NCBI GenBank assembly: GCA_025965815.1
Contig: JAOPWF010000732.1
Coordinates: forward strand, 1-7,024
DNA from: Mycobacterium sp.
GTDB taxonomy: Bacteria; Actinomycetota; Actinomycetes; Mycobacteriales; Mycobacteriaceae
Length of the DNA stretch: 7,024 bases
Direction: 5' to 3'
Position 1 is the stretch's first letter; each line of letters opens with the position of its first letter. The notes below the pieces were generated by a model that did not search any database, was not told where the DNA came from, and saw only the letters and a program-made list of their open reading frames with translations. The translations under genes were made by a program, and so were the position numbers. This document shows, in pieces, positions 6,326 to 7,024 of this stretch.

Positions 6326-7024
6326 AGATCCACCGAACCGTGCCGCCCGCCGTGCGGCTCGGGTGACGGCTGCTGCGGATAGTCGGACGGCGGTACCTGC
6401 TGCTGGGACAGCGGTAGGTACGCCGGCGCCGGCTCGACGGTCCCCGAGACGGGTGTGCGGGCGTCGGCCACCGCCGCGGCGACCGCGCGCGCGATCTCCG
6501 GGTCGGTCTGGGTGTTGAACCACTCCGCCACCTCGGCGGAATCGTCCTCGGGCTTCGCCTCGTCGTCGACCGGCGACGGCTGGTAGCGGAACACGCCGTC
6601 CTCACCGGGTGCGCCGAGCATCTTGGTGAACCCCTGCAGCGCCGACCCGAAGTCGCTGGGCACGATCCAGACCTTGTTCGCCTCGCCCCTGGCCATCAGC
6701 GGCAGCGTCTGCAGGTACTGGTAGGCCAGCAGCTCCGGGGTGGGCCTGCCGGCCTTGATCGCGGCGAAGGTCTTCTCGATCGCCTTGGCCTGGCCCTGGG
6801 CCTGTAGGTACTGCGCGGCGCGCTCACCCTGGGCGCGCAGCATCCGGGACTGCCGGTCGGCCTCGGCCGCCAGGATCGCCGCCTGCTTGGCGCCCTCGGC
6901 GGCCAGGATCTGGGCCTGCTTCTGGCCCTCGTCGTGCTTGATCAACGACTCGCGCACCCCCTCGGCCGTCAGGATCATGGCGCGCTTTTCACGGTCGGCC
7001 TTCATCTGCTTTTCCATCGACTCC
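6322..7024 (-). CDS. SPFH/band 7 protein, paraslipin type (5' end outside window)
   Basis: C-terminal 233-plus residues of a stomatin/paraslipin-like protein of the QmcA/Rv1488 type. The N-terminal membrane anchor and most of the SPFH domain lie beyond the right edge; the reading frame is open to 7024. Counting from the internal Met at 7017, the visible part begins with SMEKQMKADREKRAMILTAEG, the usual junction of the SPFH domain and its helix. It continues with a charged, Ala/Gln-rich coiled coil of 11-residue repeats (15-80), then the conserved ending ELLAYQYLQTLPLMARG...NKVWIVPSDFG (95-124). An acidic and Pro/Gln-rich tail (about 145-231) follows that looks disordered. Such proteins form large membrane-bound ring assemblies and often pair with an NfeD protein, which would be expected just upstream. 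It ends in an ATGA overlap with the DoxX-like gene, suggesting one operon. Confidence 0.9.
   Translation of the reverse strand, partial: ESMEKQMKADREKRAMILTAEGVRESLIKHDEGQKQAQILAAEGAKQAAILAAEADRQSRMLRAQGERAAQYLQAQGQAKAIEKTFAAIKAGRPTPELLAYQYLQTLPLMARGEANKVWIVPSDFGSALQGFTKMLGAPGEDGVFRYQPSPVDDEAKPEDDSAEVAEWFNTQTDPEIARAVAAAVADARTPVSGTVEPAPAYLPLSQQQVPPSDYPQQPSPEPHGGRHGSVDL
6778..6975 (-). repeat. Six tandem 11-residue (hendecad) coiled-coil repeats in the SPFH protein
   Basis: Residues 15-80, counted from the Met at 7017, divide exactly into six units of 11 with the pattern hydrophobic-hydrophobic-x-A/D-E/Q-G/A followed by five polar or small residues (for example ILAAEGAKQAA at 37-47). Units start at residues 15, 26, 37, 48, 59 and 70. 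Hendecads give a nearly straight coiled coil, as known for SPFH oligomers. The repeat is at protein level; the DNA copies are diverged. Confidence 0.75.

Noticed and set aside
5588..6382. 264-codon plus-strand frame spanning the TVP38-type and DoxX-like genes
   Set aside because: It crosses two supported genes in the wrong frame and is Arg/Pro/Gly-rich without domains.
5918..6523. Longer version of the DoxX-like gene starting at 6523
   Set aside because: The extra 66 residues are Arg/Gly/Ala-rich and overlap the SPFH gene by 200 bp. The ATG at 6325 gives a normal family length and an ATGA junction.
1..7024. A mobile element, CRISPR array, tRNA/rRNA gene or defence cassette
   Set aside because: Coding density is high with housekeeping-type genes throughout. 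I saw no transposase or integrase motifs, regularly spaced repeats or cloverleaf-like segments.

Overview
The window is high-GC chromosomal DNA from an actinobacterium, most probably a Mycobacterium/Mycolicibacterium. The basis is protein resemblance recalled from memory (MutA, MutB, MeaB, a TVP38-type membrane protein and an SPFH protein all look mycobacterial) and a gene order matching the M. tuberculosis Rv1488 to Rv1496 neighbourhood. No database search was run. One notable difference is that the mazE4/mazF4 toxin-antitoxin pair, which lies between mutB and the meaB homologue in M. tuberculosis, is absent.

Left part (1-5042, minus strand): a tightly packed operon read right to left, mutA -> mutB -> meaB. 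mutA and mutB encode the two subunits of adenosylcobalamin-dependent methylmalonyl-CoA mutase. meaB encodes the G-protein chaperone that loads and protects the mutase cofactor, and it runs off the left edge. Spacing is 4 bp (mutA/mutB) and 0 bp (mutB/meaB, TAG directly followed by ATG). The operon interconverts (R)-methylmalonyl-CoA and succinyl-CoA, linking propionyl-CoA from odd-chain lipid and cholesterol breakdown with the TCA cycle and with methyl-branched lipid precursors.

Middle (5043-5228): a 186-bp divergent intergenic region. It holds a strong mutA ribosome-binding site, candidate promoters in both directions and a perfect 5-3-5 palindrome.

Right part: a plus-strand VTT/TVP38-type membrane protein gene (5229-5969), probably translated from a leaderless mRNA, overlaps tail to tail by 52 bp with a small minus-strand DoxX-like membrane protein gene. 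That gene in turn overlaps the 3' end of an SPFH/paraslipin gene by ATGA. The SPFH gene is cut by the right edge.

Overall this is ordinary core-genome content. I see no mobile element, CRISPR, RNA gene or defence system, and no convincing undescribed system. The points worth a second look are the compact overlaps, the divergent control region, the intact hendecad coiled coil of the SPFH protein and the direct mutB-meaB junction.
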